A stretch of DNA of 64,000 nt from Poseidonocella sedimentorum (GTDB lineage: Bacteria; Pseudomonadota; Alphaproteobacteria; Rhodobacterales; Rhodobacteraceae), in assembly GCF_900116005.1 (NCBI RefSeq), contig NZ_FOYI01000004.1, positions 225,402-289,401 of the forward strand, in the 5' to 3' direction. The notes below the pieces were generated by a model. The model was not told the origin of the DNA. It saw only the letters and a program-made list of their open reading frames with translations, and did not search any database. Position numbers and translations under genes: made by a program. Positions 25,442-33,846 of the stretch are shown piece by piece. Position 1 is the stretch's first letter. Each line of letters begins with the position of its first letter.

Positions 25442-25506
25442 CGCGCGATTTATTCCGGGTTTGCAGGCGCAGAACAAGTCCGTTTCGCAAACAGCGCCCC
25501 CGGGAC

Positions 25507-25544
25507 AAAAAAATTGCGCCCTGCCCTAGACGGACAGGACGCAA
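25507..25544 (-). terminator. Intrinsic terminator upstream of the histidine kinase gene
   Basis: A ten-base stem with one mismatch, an 11-base loop and a T7 run in the minus orientation. It ends transcripts entering from higher coordinates before they reach the kinase gene. Confidence 0.7.
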
Positions 25545-25599
25545 CATGCACTCGGAACACTGTGCACTCGTAAAACTATGCGACAGGAATGGGGATGCC
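25507..25599 (-). ncRNA. Candidate small RNA (or attenuated leader of the kinase operon)
   Basis: On the minus strand a perfect TATAAT (25606-25611) is followed about 60 bases later by an intrinsic terminator. Its stem is TTGCGTCCTG (25544-25535) with CAGGGCGCAA (25523-25514), one mismatch, followed by T7. This defines a transcript of roughly 93 bases. It holds no convincing reading frame and has the direct repeat CGAGTGCA twice. The terminator lies 66 bases before the kinase start, so the element could instead be a regulated leader. The -35 region is weak. This is a prediction from sequence signals only. Confidence 0.45.
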
Positions 25600-25605
25600 C
25601 GTCGG

Positions 25606-25611
25606 ATTATA
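25606..25611 (-). promoter_or_regulatory. -10 element TATAAT for the candidate small RNA
   Basis: A perfect TATAAT on the minus strand in an otherwise GC-rich genome. No good -35 hexamer is seen at 16-18 bases upstream, so an activator may be needed. Confidence 0.45.
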
Positions 25612-25720
25612 GAAGAGAACTCGTTACGAAACTGATGACACCGGTCTACGCGAATCGCGCTCCGCGAGCTATTCGTAGTGTTGCCTAGGCAGTGTTGCCT
25701 CAAAGCGGTTCGAACTCTTG

Positions 25721-25748
25721 AAAAAAAGGGGGCTCACGCTTTCGCCCC
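25721..25748 (-). terminator. Intrinsic terminator of the 55-codon gene
   Basis: On the minus strand GGGGC (25748-25744) pairs with GCCCC (25733-25729) and is followed by further C residues and T7 (25727-25721). It lies 11 bases after the stop codon of the small gene at 25759-25926. Confidence 0.7.
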
Positions 25749-25758
25749 GGGGCCGGTT

Positions 25759-25926
25759 TCAGCGGCTTTTGGGCGCGTCTCTGGCGGGGTCTTCACCGCG
25801 CTCAGGGGCCGCGCTTTCGCGGCGATCCTGGGCAATGCGCCCCTGCACATAGGTCGAGATTTCGAGGCTCTGCGCGCGCTCGTCAAGCGGGGGAACCTGG
25901 CGTTCGGAGATGGTCGGTCGCGACAT
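25759..25926 (-). CDS. Small hypothetical protein, 55 residues
   Basis: An ATG-started frame of 55 codons (begins MSRPTISERQVPPLDERAQS, ends APKSR) with a GAGGG-type ribosome-binding site a few bases upstream and a good intrinsic terminator just after its stop. The protein is charged and soluble, with no signal peptide or Cys, and I do not recognise it. The gene-plus-terminator unit is the main support. A CATAAT element 17 bases before the ATG could be its -10, which would make the leader very short. Confidence 0.5.
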   Translation of the reverse strand: MSRPTISERQVPPLDERAQSLEISTYVQGRIAQDRRESAAPERGEDPARDAPKSR

Positions 25927-26018
25927 TCTACCCTCGATTATGTCCTCTCATCGAAAACATAACCCGTTGGCCTGCCGAAAGTTTCTCGCCGCGCAGGGTT
26001 TTTTGGGGAGCGCCCGCC

Positions 26019-26037
26019 GTGATCCGGGCCGGATCAC
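26019..26037. repeat. Perfect 19-bp inverted repeat downstream of trpB
   Basis: GTGATCCGG and CCGGATCAC flank a single central G. It lies about 105 bases past the trpB stop and before the 55-codon gene. No T run follows on either strand, so it may be an operator or a cruciform rather than a terminator. Confidence 0.4.
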
Positions 26038-26142
26038 TCAACAAGGCCGGCCCCGGCTTGAGCCCAGCAGGTCAGGCCGGTGGCGGATGGCCCACCGGGG
26101 CAAGGGAGCGCGCCCCGCCCGTCCCCATGGGAGCCCTCGCGT

Positions 26143-27378
26143 TCAGCGCCCCTCGGTGTCGCCCATGTCGAAGCCGAGGTGACGCGCCACGGTGTAGATG
26201 TCCTTGTCGCCGCGACCGCACATGTTCATCACGATCAAGTGATCAGCCGGAAGTTCCGGCGCGATCTTGGTCACATGGGCCAGCGCGTGGCAGGGCTCCA
26301 GCGCGGGGATGATCCCCTCGGTCTCGCACGACAAGGTAAACGCCTCCAGCGCCTCGGCATCGGTGATCGAGACATATTGCGCGCGGCCCGTATCATGCAG
26401 CCACGAATGCTCCGGCCCGATGCCCGGATAATCGAGCCCGGCGGAAATCGAGTAGCCTTCGAGGATCTGGCCGTCATCGTCCTGCAAAAGGTACGTCCGG
26501 TTGCCATGCAACACGCCCGGCCGCCCGCCGGTCAGCGAAGCGCAGTGTTCCATCTTGGCGTTGACGCCCTTGCCCCCGGCCTCAACGCCGATGATGCCCA
26601 CGTCCTTGTCATCGAGGAACGGATAGAACAGCCCCATCGCGTTGGACCCGCCACCGATCGCGGCGATCAGCGTATCGGGCAGGCGCCCTTCGGCCTCCAT
26701 GATCTGCTCGCGCACCTCCTTGCCGATGATCGCCTGAAAATCGCGGACCATGGCCGGATAGGGGTGCGGGCCCGCCACCGTGCCGATGCAGTAGAACGTG
26801 TCGCGCACATTGGTCACCCAGTCGCGCAGCGCATCGTTCATCGCGTCCTTGAGCGTCCCGCGCCCGGAGGTCACCGGGATCACCTCGGCGCCCAGAAGCC
26901 GCATCCGGAAGACGTTGGGCGCCTGGCGCTTGACGTCATGCGCGCCCATGTAGACCACGCATTTCAGCCCGAACTTGGCGCAGACCGTGGCCGTGGCCAC
27001 CCCGTGCTGCCCCGCGCCGGTCTCGGCGATGATCCGGGTCTTGCCCATGCGGCGGGCGAGGATGATCTGGCCCAGCACGTTGTTGATCTTGTGCGCGCCG
27101 GTGTGGTTGAGCTCGTCGCGCTTGAAATAGACCTTGGCGCCGCCCAGCCGTTCGGTCAGCCGCTCGGCGAAATAGAGCGGCGAGGGCCGGCCGACATAGT
27201 GCTTCCACAGATACTCCATTTCGTCCCAGAAGCTCTGGTCGGTCTTGGCGTGCTCGTATTGCTTTTCCAGCTCGAGGATGAGCGGCATCAGCGTCTCGGA
27301 GACGAAGCGCCCGCCGAAATCGCCGAACCGGCCCTTTTCATCGGGGCCGGTCATGAAGGAGTTGAAAAGGTCATTCAT
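26143..27378 (-). CDS. trpB: Tryptophan synthase beta chain
   Basis: A 411-residue PLP enzyme that joins indole and serine to make tryptophan in the alpha2-beta2 complex. The PLP lysine is K97 in [11 protein letters not shown]; the GGGSNAMG phosphate-binding loop and the ETGAGQHG segment are intact. The ATG at 27378 has GGGAGG eight bases upstream and gives the usual Rhodobacterales start ([16 protein letters not shown]); an upstream ATG at 27399 adds only seven residues. It follows trpF on the same strand, separated by a GNAT gene. Confidence 0.96.
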   Translation of the reverse strand: MNDLFNSFMTGPDEKGRFGDFGGRFVSETLMPLILELEKQYEHAKTDQSFWDEMEYLWKHYVGRPSPLYFAERLTERLGGAKVYFKRDELNHTGAHKINNVLGQIILARRMGKTRIIAETGAGQHGVATATVCAKFGLKCVVYMGAHDVKRQAPNVFRMRLLGAEVIPVTSGRGTLKDAMNDALRDWVTNVRDTFYCIGTVAGPHPYPAMVRDFQAIIGKEVREQIMEAEGRLPDTLIAAIGGGSNAMGLFYPFLDDKDVGIIGVEAGGKGVNAKMEHCASLTGGRPGVLHGNRTYLLQDDDGQILEGYSISAGLDYPGIGPEHSWLHDTGRAQYVSITDAEALEAFTLSCETEGIIPALEPCHALAHVTKIAPELPADHLIVMNMCGRGDKDIYTVARHLGFDMGDTEGR

Positions 27379-27450
27379 CGCCGTGGCCTCCCAGTGCATG
27401 GATCGCCCCCGTGGATAGGCGAGCGCGCCGGGGTTTTCCAGCGCAAAACC

Positions 27451-27897
27451 TCAGTCCAGCGGCTTCTTGAACCCGGTATGGCTCGGGGTGAAACCGTGGC
27501 GCGCATAGAAACGGTGGGCGTCTTTGCGGCTGGCGTTGCTGGTGAACTGCATCAGGGTGCAGCCCGCGGCCCGGGCGCGGCGGTCTGCCTCGGCCATGAG
27601 CGCGGCCCCGATCCCCTGCCCGCGCAGGTCGGCGGCCACGCGGACGCTCTCGATCTGGGCCCGGCGCGCGGCGCGGAGCGACAGGCCGGTGATGAAGGTG
27701 AGCTGGAACGTGGCCACGATGCGGCCCGACTGCTCCCCGACGATGAGGAGGTTGTCGCCCTCCTGCGCCATCCGGTCGAAGGCCGCGAGATAAGGGGAGA
27801 GGCCCTCCGCTTCGCGCGCGGCGCCCATGTGATCATCGCGCAGGAGCGCAACCACGGCGGCGACATCCGACCGCCGCGCCGGGCGGAAGCTGATCAT
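27451..27897 (-). CDS. GNAT-family N-acetyltransferase
   Basis: A 148-residue acetyltransferase. The acetyl-CoA motif A is clear ([20 protein letters not shown]) and the C-terminal [16 protein letters not shown] is typical of amino-acid or small-molecule GNATs. It starts in an ATGA overlap with the trpF stop and lies between trpF and trpB, so it is transcribed with the tryptophan genes. The substrate is unknown. Confidence 0.85.
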   Translation of the reverse strand: MISFRPARRSDVAAVVALLRDDHMGAAREAEGLSPYLAAFDRMAQEGDNLLIVGEQSGRIVATFQLTFITGLSLRAARRAQIESVRVAADLRGQGIGAALMAEADRRARAAGCTLMQFTSNASRKDAHRFYARHGFTPSHTGFKKPLD

Positions 27898-28535
27898 GCC
27901 TGCCGGGCCGCGGCGATGAAGGCGCGGATGAGGGCCTCGTCCTTCAGGCCCGGCGCGGATTCGACGCCGGAGGAGACATCGACCTGCACCGCGCCCGTGC
28001 GGCGGATCGCTTCGGCCACATTGCCGGGGGTGAGCCCCCCGGCGAGCATCCAGGGCCGGGACCAGTCGCGTCCGGCGATAAGCTCCCAGTCAAAGGCGAT
28101 GGCATTGCCCCCGGGCAGGGCCGCGCCGGGGGGCGGTTTGGCGTCGACGAGGATCTGATCGGCCACGGTCTCGAAACGGGCGATCGCGCGCAGGTCTTCG
28201 GCGGTCGCGAGCCCGACCGCTTTCATCACCGGCAGCCCGGTGCGCGCACGCACCTCGGCCACCCGCTCGGGGCTTTCGCCGCCGTGAAGCTGGATCATGT
28301 CGAGCGGAACCCGCGCCATCAGCTCATCGAGCAGCGCGTCATCGGGGTTGACCACGAGCGCAACCTTGGCCAGCCCGGGCGGCGCCGCCTGCGCCAGCGT
28401 CCGGGCCGCCGCGATGGAGATATTGCGCGGGGATTTGGGAAAGAAGACAAATCCGCCGTAGCCCGCCCCCGCCTCGGCAGCGGCGCGCAGATGCGCCGCT
28501 TCGCGCAGCCCGCAGATCTTGACCCGTGCTGTCAT
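27894..28535 (-). CDS. trpF: Phosphoribosylanthranilate isomerase
   Basis: A 213-residue TIM-barrel enzyme of tryptophan synthesis, converting phosphoribosylanthranilate to CdRP by an Amadori rearrangement. The catalytic Cys is in VKICGL (C8) and the catalytic Asp in VDVSSGVE; the phosphate loop [10 protein letters not shown] is present. Length is normal. It lies 39 bases after the lapA-like gene and overlaps the GNAT gene by four bases. Confidence 0.94.
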   Translation of the reverse strand: MTARVKICGLREAAHLRAAAEAGAGYGGFVFFPKSPRNISIAAARTLAQAAPPGLAKVALVVNPDDALLDELMARVPLDMIQLHGGESPERVAEVRARTGLPVMKAVGLATAEDLRAIARFETVADQILVDAKPPPGAALPGGNAIAFDWELIAGRDWSRPWMLAGGLTPGNVAEAIRRTGAVQVDVSSGVESAPGLKDEALIRAFIAAARQA

Positions 28536-28574
28536 GTTGTGGCGCCGATGGGTATTGCGTCGGTGGCCCGGCCC

Positions 28575-28925
28575 TCAGCCCGCATCTTCGAGCAGCGCGA
28601 GGACCTCGTCCTTGTCCTTGCGGGTCTCGCCCTTGAGGCGCTTGACCTCGCGCTGGAGCTTCTCGACCTCGTAGCCCTTGCGGTCGGCCTCCATGCGGAT
28701 GCCGTATTCGCGGAACCACTCCCAGACGAAGCCCACGAGCACGCCGACGAGGATGCTGAAGAAGATGACGGCGAAGAGCGGCAGATTGATCTGCGGCGTC
28801 ACCACGGCCATGCCCGAGAGCTCTTCGGGGAGCATCTTGAGCGTGACCATCTGACGGTTGGCCAGCCCGACCGTCACCAGGGCAAGGGCGAAAATGGCGA
28901 TGCTCGCCAGTCGAATGTAACGCAT
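28575..28925 (-). CDS. LapA-domain inner-membrane protein
   Basis: A 116-residue LapA/DUF1049-type protein with two membrane helices (about 4-22 and 46-68) and a charged C-terminal coiled coil (EVEKLQREVKRLKGETRKDK). In Escherichia coli the relative acts with LapB in controlling LPS synthesis. Here it sits between ihfB and trpF, the usual place in Rhodobacterales. Its start overlaps the ihfB stop by one base. Confidence 0.8.
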   Translation of the reverse strand: MRYIRLASIAIFALALVTVGLANRQMVTLKMLPEELSGMAVVTPQINLPLFAVIFFSILVGVLVGFVWEWFREYGIRMEADRKGYEVEKLQREVKRLKGETRKDKDEVLALLEDAG

Positions 28926-29212
28926 CAGTCTTCGTGTCCGTTCAGGCGATCGCGCAGGAGTTTACCGGTCTTGAAGAACGGCACGTGTTTTTCCTCCACC
29001 GAGACCGATTCGCCCGTGCGCGGGTTGCGGCCGACGCGCGCCTCGCGCTTCTTGACCGAAAAGGCGCCAAAGCCCCGGAGCTCGACCCGGTCGCCACGCG
29101 CCATCGCCTCGGTGATCTCGTTGAAGATGGTGTTCACTATACGCTCTACATCCCGATGATACAGGTGTGGATTGTCTTCGGCAATTTTCTGGATCAGTTC
29201 AGATCTGATCAT
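28925..29212 (-). CDS. ihfB: Integration host factor subunit beta
   Basis: A 95-residue DNA-bending protein of the HU/IHF family. The hallmark [10 protein letters not shown] arm with the intercalating proline is present, as is [11 protein letters not shown]. It begins [17 protein letters not shown], characteristic of IHF beta. ATG 29212 has GAGGGG upstream; longer in-frame extensions are not conserved sequence. It follows rpsA, the common alphaproteobacterial order. Confidence 0.94.
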   Translation of the reverse strand: MIRSELIQKIAEDNPHLYHRDVERIVNTIFNEITEAMARGDRVELRGFGAFSVKKREARVGRNPRTGESVSVEEKHVPFFKTGKLLRDRLNGHED

Positions 29213-29455
29213 GTCACTCGGTCCCCTCACCATCTGCCGGCAACGTACCGCCATTCCCCAAGTATATGCAGAAAACCGGCGGCTCGAGAAGTGTAAGGTC
29301 TGGATAAAACGCACAAATCATGCGCTTGCGCGGAGATCCGCGCCCCTTGCGCGGGCCGAGAGGCCGCCGATTGGCCCCTTGCGCAGCCGCTGTTTGCGCC
29401 ATGGGCGGGCCGGGATCGGGGCGGGCGCGAATCGAAATCAGGCGCGGGCGAGCGC

Positions 29456-29492
29456 GAAAAAGGGCCCCGCGGTCTCCCACGGGGCCCTCTTT
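29456..29492 (-). terminator. Terminator after rpsA
   Basis: A nine-base stem, AGGGCCCCG (29461-29469) with CGGGGCCCT (29480-29488), followed on the minus strand by T5. It lies about 48 bases after the rpsA stop and separates rpsA from ihfB. Confidence 0.75.
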
Positions 29493-29535
29493 ATGTCGTG
29501 CCGCGGTTGCCCGCGGGATCACGCCGCAATGGCGA

Positions 29536-31215
29536 TCAGTCGTCGGTCTTGAGCGCCGCGCCGAGGATATCGCCCAGCGATGCACCGGAGTCGGAGGAGC
29601 CGTACTGCTCGACCGCTTCCTTCTCTTCGGCGATCTCGCGCGCCTTGATCGACAGGCCCAAACGGCGGGTCTTGCTGTCGATGTTGGTCACGCGCACGTC
29701 GATCTTGTCACCGACCTGGAAGCGCTCGGGGCGCTGCTCGGCACGGTCACGGCTGAGATCGGAACGACGGATGAAGGATTTCATGCCCTCGTACTCGACC
29801 TCGACGCCGCCATCCTCGATCGCGGTGACCGCGACGGTGATGATCGAGCCGCGCTTCACGCCGCCGATGGCATCGGCGAAGGGATCGCCCTGGGCCGCCT
29901 TGATGGAGAGCGAGATGCGCTCCTTCTCGACGTCCACTTCAGAGACCACCGCCTGAACGATGTCGCCCTTGGCGTAGCTGCCGATGACGTCCTCGCCACG
30001 GCCTTCCCAGGTGAGGTCGGAGAGGTGAACCATCCCGTCGATCTCGCCGGGCAGACCGACGAAGAGACCGAATTCGGTGATGTTCTTGACCTCGCCCTCG
30101 ACCTGAGTGCCCTCGGGGTGGGTCTCGGCGAAGATTTCCCACGGGTTGCGCATCGTCTGCTTGAGGCCGAGGGAAACGCGGCGCTTGGCCTCGTCGATCT
30201 CGAGCACCATGACTTCCACTTCCTGCGAGGTGGAGACGATCTTGCCCGGGTGGACGTTCTTCTTGGTCCAGGACATTTCGGAAACGTGGACCAGACCCTC
30301 GACACCGGCTTCCAGCTCCACGAAGGCGCCGTAGTCGGTGATGTTGGTGACGCGGCCGGTGTGGACCGAATCGAGCGGGTACTTGGCGACCACGGTATCC
30401 CACGGATCGTCCTGCAGCTGTTTCATGCCGAGGCTGATGCGGTGGGTTTCCTTGTTGATCTTGATGACCTGCACCTTGACCGTTTCCCCGATCGAGAGGA
30501 TCTCGTTGGGGTGGTTCACACGGCGCCAGGCCATGTCGGTCACGTGCAGCAGGCCGTCGACACCGCCGAGATCGACGAAGGCGCCGTATTCGGTGATGTT
30601 CTTGACCACGCCGTCAACGGCCTGACCTTCGGTGAGGTTGGCGATGACTTCGGCGCGCTGCTCGGCGCGGCTCTCTTCGAGGATCGCACGGCGCGACACC
30701 ACGATGTTGCCACGGCGGCGGTCCATCTTGAGGATCTGGAACGGCTGCTTGAGGCCCATGAGCGGGCCCGCGTCGCGCACGGGGCGCACGTCAACCTGGG
30801 AGCCGGGCAGGAAGGCCACGGCGCCGCCGAGATCGACAGTGAAGCCGCCCTTGACGCGGCCGAAGATCGCGCCTTCGACACGCGCGTCGTCGGCATAGGC
30901 TTTCTCCAGACGGTCCCAGGCTTCCTCACGGCGCGCCATCTCGCGGGAGATGACCGCTTCGCCACGGGCGTTTTCGGCCGCGCGCAGGTAGACCTCGACC
31001 TCGTCGCCAACGGCGATTTCGGGGGCCTCACCGGGATTTGCGAATTCTTTGAGCTCGACGCGGCCTTCCATCTTGTAGCCAACGTCGATGATGGCTTGTC
31101 CCGCTTCGATCGCGATGACCTTGCCTTTGACGACAGAGCCCTCTTCGGGCGTGTCCATTTCGAGACTTTCGTTCAGGAGGGCCTCGAATTCCTCCATGGA
31201 TGTGTTCTGAGCCAT
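29536..31215 (-). CDS. rpsA: 30S ribosomal protein S1
   Basis: A 559-residue protein with six S1 RNA-binding repeats, each with a GxVxxIxxYGAFVDL-type core (for instance ITEYGAFVDLGGVDGLLH and ITDYGAFVELEAGVEGL). It recruits mRNA to the ribosome. ATG 31215 gives the usual start MAQNTSMEEFEALLNES. It is normally next to cmk in this lineage; here cmk is 3.6 kb upstream, with accessory genes between. Confidence 0.96.
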   Translation of the reverse strand: MAQNTSMEEFEALLNESLEMDTPEEGSVVKGKVIAIEAGQAIIDVGYKMEGRVELKEFANPGEAPEIAVGDEVEVYLRAAENARGEAVISREMARREEAWDRLEKAYADDARVEGAIFGRVKGGFTVDLGGAVAFLPGSQVDVRPVRDAGPLMGLKQPFQILKMDRRRGNIVVSRRAILEESRAEQRAEVIANLTEGQAVDGVVKNITEYGAFVDLGGVDGLLHVTDMAWRRVNHPNEILSIGETVKVQVIKINKETHRISLGMKQLQDDPWDTVVAKYPLDSVHTGRVTNITDYGAFVELEAGVEGLVHVSEMSWTKKNVHPGKIVSTSQEVEVMVLEIDEAKRRVSLGLKQTMRNPWEIFAETHPEGTQVEGEVKNITEFGLFVGLPGEIDGMVHLSDLTWEGRGEDVIGSYAKGDIVQAVVSEVDVEKERISLSIKAAQGDPFADAIGGVKRGSIITVAVTAIEDGGVEVEYEGMKSFIRRSDLSRDRAEQRPERFQVGDKIDVRVTNIDSKTRRLGLSIKAREIAEEKEAVEQYGSSDSGASLGDILGAALKTDD

Positions 31216-31424
31216 GTGGCTTTGTATGTCCTTTTGATCATGTTGCTGGCCGCGCGGTTGTCTCCGCCGGTCTTGGGGTTGGTCATTGACGAAGCCTGAA
31301 GCACAAATAAACAAAGAGGGCCGGTGGTCCGACCCTGCCTGTTCGTTGATGTCTCAGGCCCTGCTCGCCTTGTGTCGACGCGCGCGGGTATAGGCCCCTG
31401 AGCGCGGAAAGGCAAGCCCGGGGC

Positions 31425-32072
31425 CTACTCCGCCTTCATCCGGTGCACGGCGGCGAGGATCGCTTCGTGATTGGGGCGGTCCCGCCCCTCGGTGAGAGCT
31501 TCATGTAGCGCTGTAAGGTTGTCTTTGATGTTCGCTCGTGCCTCCTCGGTGGCAAGCTGCGCCTCGATCATCCGCCCCGCGAAGTTGGACATCTCCTTAC
31601 CCGCGTCCTTCACAACCGAGTCCGCAAGATCACCAACAACAGAGGCCTCGCCCGAAGAAAACGCATCGGCCAACTCTCCCGCGCCGTCCCTCAGCACAGC
31701 CTTGAGCGTCACCTTTGCCGCCACGCCACCCCATTTCTTGCTGGCGTCCACGGCCCTGTTCCAGCGGTCAGTTTCCTTTTTGGGCACCTTTGCGAGCAAA
31801 GCCCCCAGCAATGTAATGACCGGATCGCCAGTGTGGTCCGATTTTTGCAAGTCGATCTCGACAACAAGTTCGCCTGCTTCCGTCAGTTGCTTCGCCCAGC
31901 GCTCGCGGAAGAACGTTTTACCCCTCCCGAATCCGGCTTCGATGGAAATGGTCCGGCTGTCATCCAGCGATTGCACGAGATTGGTGTAAGCGTCGCCCAA
32001 TGCGGCGAACTCAAGAAGGTCGCTCTCCCAGATCGCCGCCGCCCCGGGCGCCGTCTCCGCGTGTTCGGCCAT
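31425..32072 (-). pseudogene. Truncated KAP-type P-loop NTPase
   Basis: A 215-residue frame with a KAP-family style opening: Walker A is IEAGFGRGKTFF (46-53) and a VEIDLQKSDHTGDPV segment follows. KAP NTPases are usually 400 residues or more, with Walker B (DELDRC) after a ALTEGRDRP-like segment. Here the frame reaches ALTEGRDRP and then stops within 16 residues, so Walker B and everything after it are missing. Base composition is less GC-rich than the neighbours, which suggests transfer. It is either a decayed remnant or a short derivative that could still be translated. Confidence 0.6.
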
Positions 32073-32078
32073 GGCCAA

Positions 32079-32573
32079 TCGCCTTTTTCCAAATCAAATG
32101 GCACCTCCGCGTCACTGCGGATCAATGCCGGCGATACTGCCGTGATGCCCCGAACTTGGCAACTTGCCGGATGGGGACATGCGCGCTGCGACAGGGCGTT
32201 TGCGGCGGATGGGGTACCGCGCCGGGGCGCGGGCGCGCGGTGGGGTAAGATCCCGGAAAGGCGCGGGCTTTAAACCCTCTCCCCGGTACCGGGCGGATCA
32301 TCCGCCGCAACGACGACAGGTCTCGCCTCCCCAGACCGGGGGGACTTCCGCGACCGCCGGCCCGGGAGGTAATGCCTCCGCAGGATCACGAGACCGCCGC
32401 ACCCCAAGGGGTGGCGCCACCTCGCCTTACCACGTGATCGCCGCTTCGGTGGCGGTGTGCACCAGATACGACACAGCCGCGTCCCCAGACGCCAGCCGCC
32501 AACCGGGGTTTTGCCCCCGGGGGGCTGAAGCTGTGTTCTGATCGGTGAACCCCGGTCACTCGTTTGCGTCAGA
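32079..32573. other. Intergenic stretch without a supportable gene
   Basis: About 500 bases between the truncated NTPase and the nitroreductase. It is GC-rich with several short inverted repeats, and no frame on either strand has a start, ribosome-binding site and plausible protein. A minus-strand frame ending near 32430 (GDAAVSYLVHTATEAAITW) reads like protein but has no start codon and may be a gene remnant. Confidence 0.5.
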
Positions 32574-32611
32574 GGGCCGCGCCCTCCTGCGGGGAAAGGA
32601 GGGCGCGGCCC
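32574..32611 (-). terminator. Long hairpin after the nitroreductase gene
   Basis: A perfect 15-bp stem, GGGCCGCGCCCTCCT (32574-32588) with AGGAGGGCGCGGCCC (32597-32611), 24 bases after the minus-strand stop at 32636. No T run, so termination efficiency is uncertain. Confidence 0.5.
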
Positions 32612-32635
32612 GGGGCACATCGCCCCGCGCCAGTT

Positions 32636-33280
32636 TTACGCCACTTTCGTAAACAGCGTCTCCTGCGGCTTGCGCACCTTCTTCAGCGGTTGCAGCCAGT
32701 CGCCCTCTTCGGCCCGATAGCCGAGCGCCACGATCGCCGCCGCGTGCAGGCCCTTGTCCCGCAGCCCGAGGATCTCGTCGACCTGATCGGGAATGAAGCC
32801 TTCCATCGGCGTGGCATCCACCTTCTCCATCGACGCCGCGACCAGCCCGAAGCCCATCGCGATATAGGCCTGCCGCGCCGCGTGGTCGGCGTTCACCTGC
32901 TCATCGCGCGGCAGGTACATCGACTTCAGCATCTCGTAGTAAGCCTTGCCGTCTTCGGTCATGCCGCCCCGCGCCTCGGTGTGCAGCGCGACCACATCGT
33001 CGATCCGCTCGGCGGAGTAGTTGTCCCAGGCCGCGAAGACGAGCACATGCGAGGCCTCTTCGAGCTGGGGCTGGTTCATACCCGCCGCGCGCAGCTTGGC
33101 CTTGACCTCGGGGTTGGTGACGACAAACACCTCGAAAGGCTGCAAGCCCGAGGACGTCGGCGCATATTGGATCGCCTCCAGGATATTGGCCAGCTTCTCT
33201 TCGGGCACGGTCTTGGCCGGGTCCATCTTCTTGACCGCATAGCGCCAGTTGAGAGCCTCTGTGAGGGTCGATTGTGTCAT
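32636..33280 (-). CDS. NAD(P)H-dependent nitroreductase family protein
   Basis: A 214-residue FMN-dependent nitroreductase-fold enzyme. Family features are WRYAVKKMDP near the N-terminus, PTSSGLQPFEVFVVTNPE (FMN-binding), and AIVALGYRAEEGD near the C-terminus. Such enzymes reduce quinones or nitro compounds. It is divergent from an HxlR regulator across a 149-base gap with a candidate operator, the usual arrangement for electrophile-responsive control. ATG 33280 matches the family start (MTQSTLTEALNWRYA). Confidence 0.86.
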   Translation of the reverse strand: MTQSTLTEALNWRYAVKKMDPAKTVPEEKLANILEAIQYAPTSSGLQPFEVFVVTNPEVKAKLRAAGMNQPQLEEASHVLVFAAWDNYSAERIDDVVALHTEARGGMTEDGKAYYEMLKSMYLPRDEQVNADHAARQAYIAMGFGLVAASMEKVDATPMEGFIPDQVDEILGLRDKGLHAAAIVALGYRAEEGDWLQPLKKVRKPQETLFTKVA

Positions 33281-33325
33281 GTCTTGCGTCCTTTCTGCCC
33301 GGGGTGCCACAGGCGCCCGAGGGGT

Positions 33326-33342
33326 GGTATAATTCAGATACC
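33326..33342. promoter_or_regulatory. Candidate HxlR operator overlapping a promoter
   Basis: The inverted repeat GGTAT-N7-ATACC lies between the divergent nitroreductase and HxlR genes and overlaps a TATAAT (33329-33334). A second AT-rich half-site-like block (CGATATATTCG) follows at 33345. HxlR proteins bind such dyads; the assignment is inference. Confidence 0.45.
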
Positions 33343-33429
33343 GGCGATATATTCGATACTGAGCCCGCCGCAAGAAGGCACATTCCGCATACCCGGTTAC
33401 ACCGGTGTTACCTCAAGGAACTCAAGGAC

Positions 33430-33804
33430 ATGCAAGGACCGGACGGCACACATTGCCCGCAATGCGGCCAGATCAACGAAGTGCTCTCCCGCGTGGGGGA
33501 TCGCTGGAGCGTGCTGATCGTGTTCAGCCTGCTCTCGGGCAAGATGCGGTTCAACGAACTCAAGCGTCAGCTGGGGATTTCGCAGCGGATGCTCAGCCTG
33601 TCCTTGCGCCATATGGAGCGCGACGGGCTCGTCAGCCGCACCCAATACCCGACGATTCCGCCCAAGGTGGAATACGCCCTGACCGACCTCGGCCTCTCCT
33701 TCGCGGGCCCGGTGAAAGGCATGGCGCAATGGGCGCTCGACAACCTCACGACAATCGATTCCGCCCGCACGGCATTCGACGCGGAACAGGGCGAAGAGGC
33801 CTGA
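33430..33804 (+). CDS. HxlR-family transcriptional regulator
   Basis: A 124-residue winged-helix regulator. The pattern VGDRWSVLIVFSLLSGKMRF and FNELKRQLGISQRMLS is diagnostic. An N-terminal pair of cysteines (THCPQCGQ, C9 and C12) is at the position used for thiol sensing in YodB/QorR-like relatives. It probably controls the divergent nitroreductase gene and itself. ATG 33430 has AAGGA just upstream. Confidence 0.88.
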   Translation: MQGPDGTHCPQCGQINEVLSRVGDRWSVLIVFSLLSGKMRFNELKRQLGISQRMLSLSLRHMERDGLVSRTQYPTIPPKVEYALTDLGLSFAGPVKGMAQWALDNLTTIDSARTAFDAEQGEEA

Positions 33805-33846
33805 CGCGCGAAACAAAGGCCAAGGGCTGACGCGGCCCCTACCCCG

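Noticed and set aside
25678..25962. 94-residue plus-strand open frame before trpB
   Set aside because: It is the complement of the 55-codon gene and its terminator and has no ribosome-binding site.
26040..26140. GC-rich block before trpB that looked like another copy of the intergenic repeat
   Set aside because: It shares only short GC-rich words with the copies at 60181 and 63759, not the ordered blocks.
26080..28158. 692-residue plus-strand open frame across trpB and trpF
   Set aside because: It is antisense to two clearly conserved enzymes and has no protein-like composition.
29320..31299. 659-residue plus-strand open frame opposite rpsA
   Set aside because: It is the complement of ribosomal protein S1 and has no start signals.
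32164..32541. 125-residue plus-strand open frame in the gene-poor stretch
   Set aside because: No ribosome-binding site and a random-looking, Arg/Pro-rich product.
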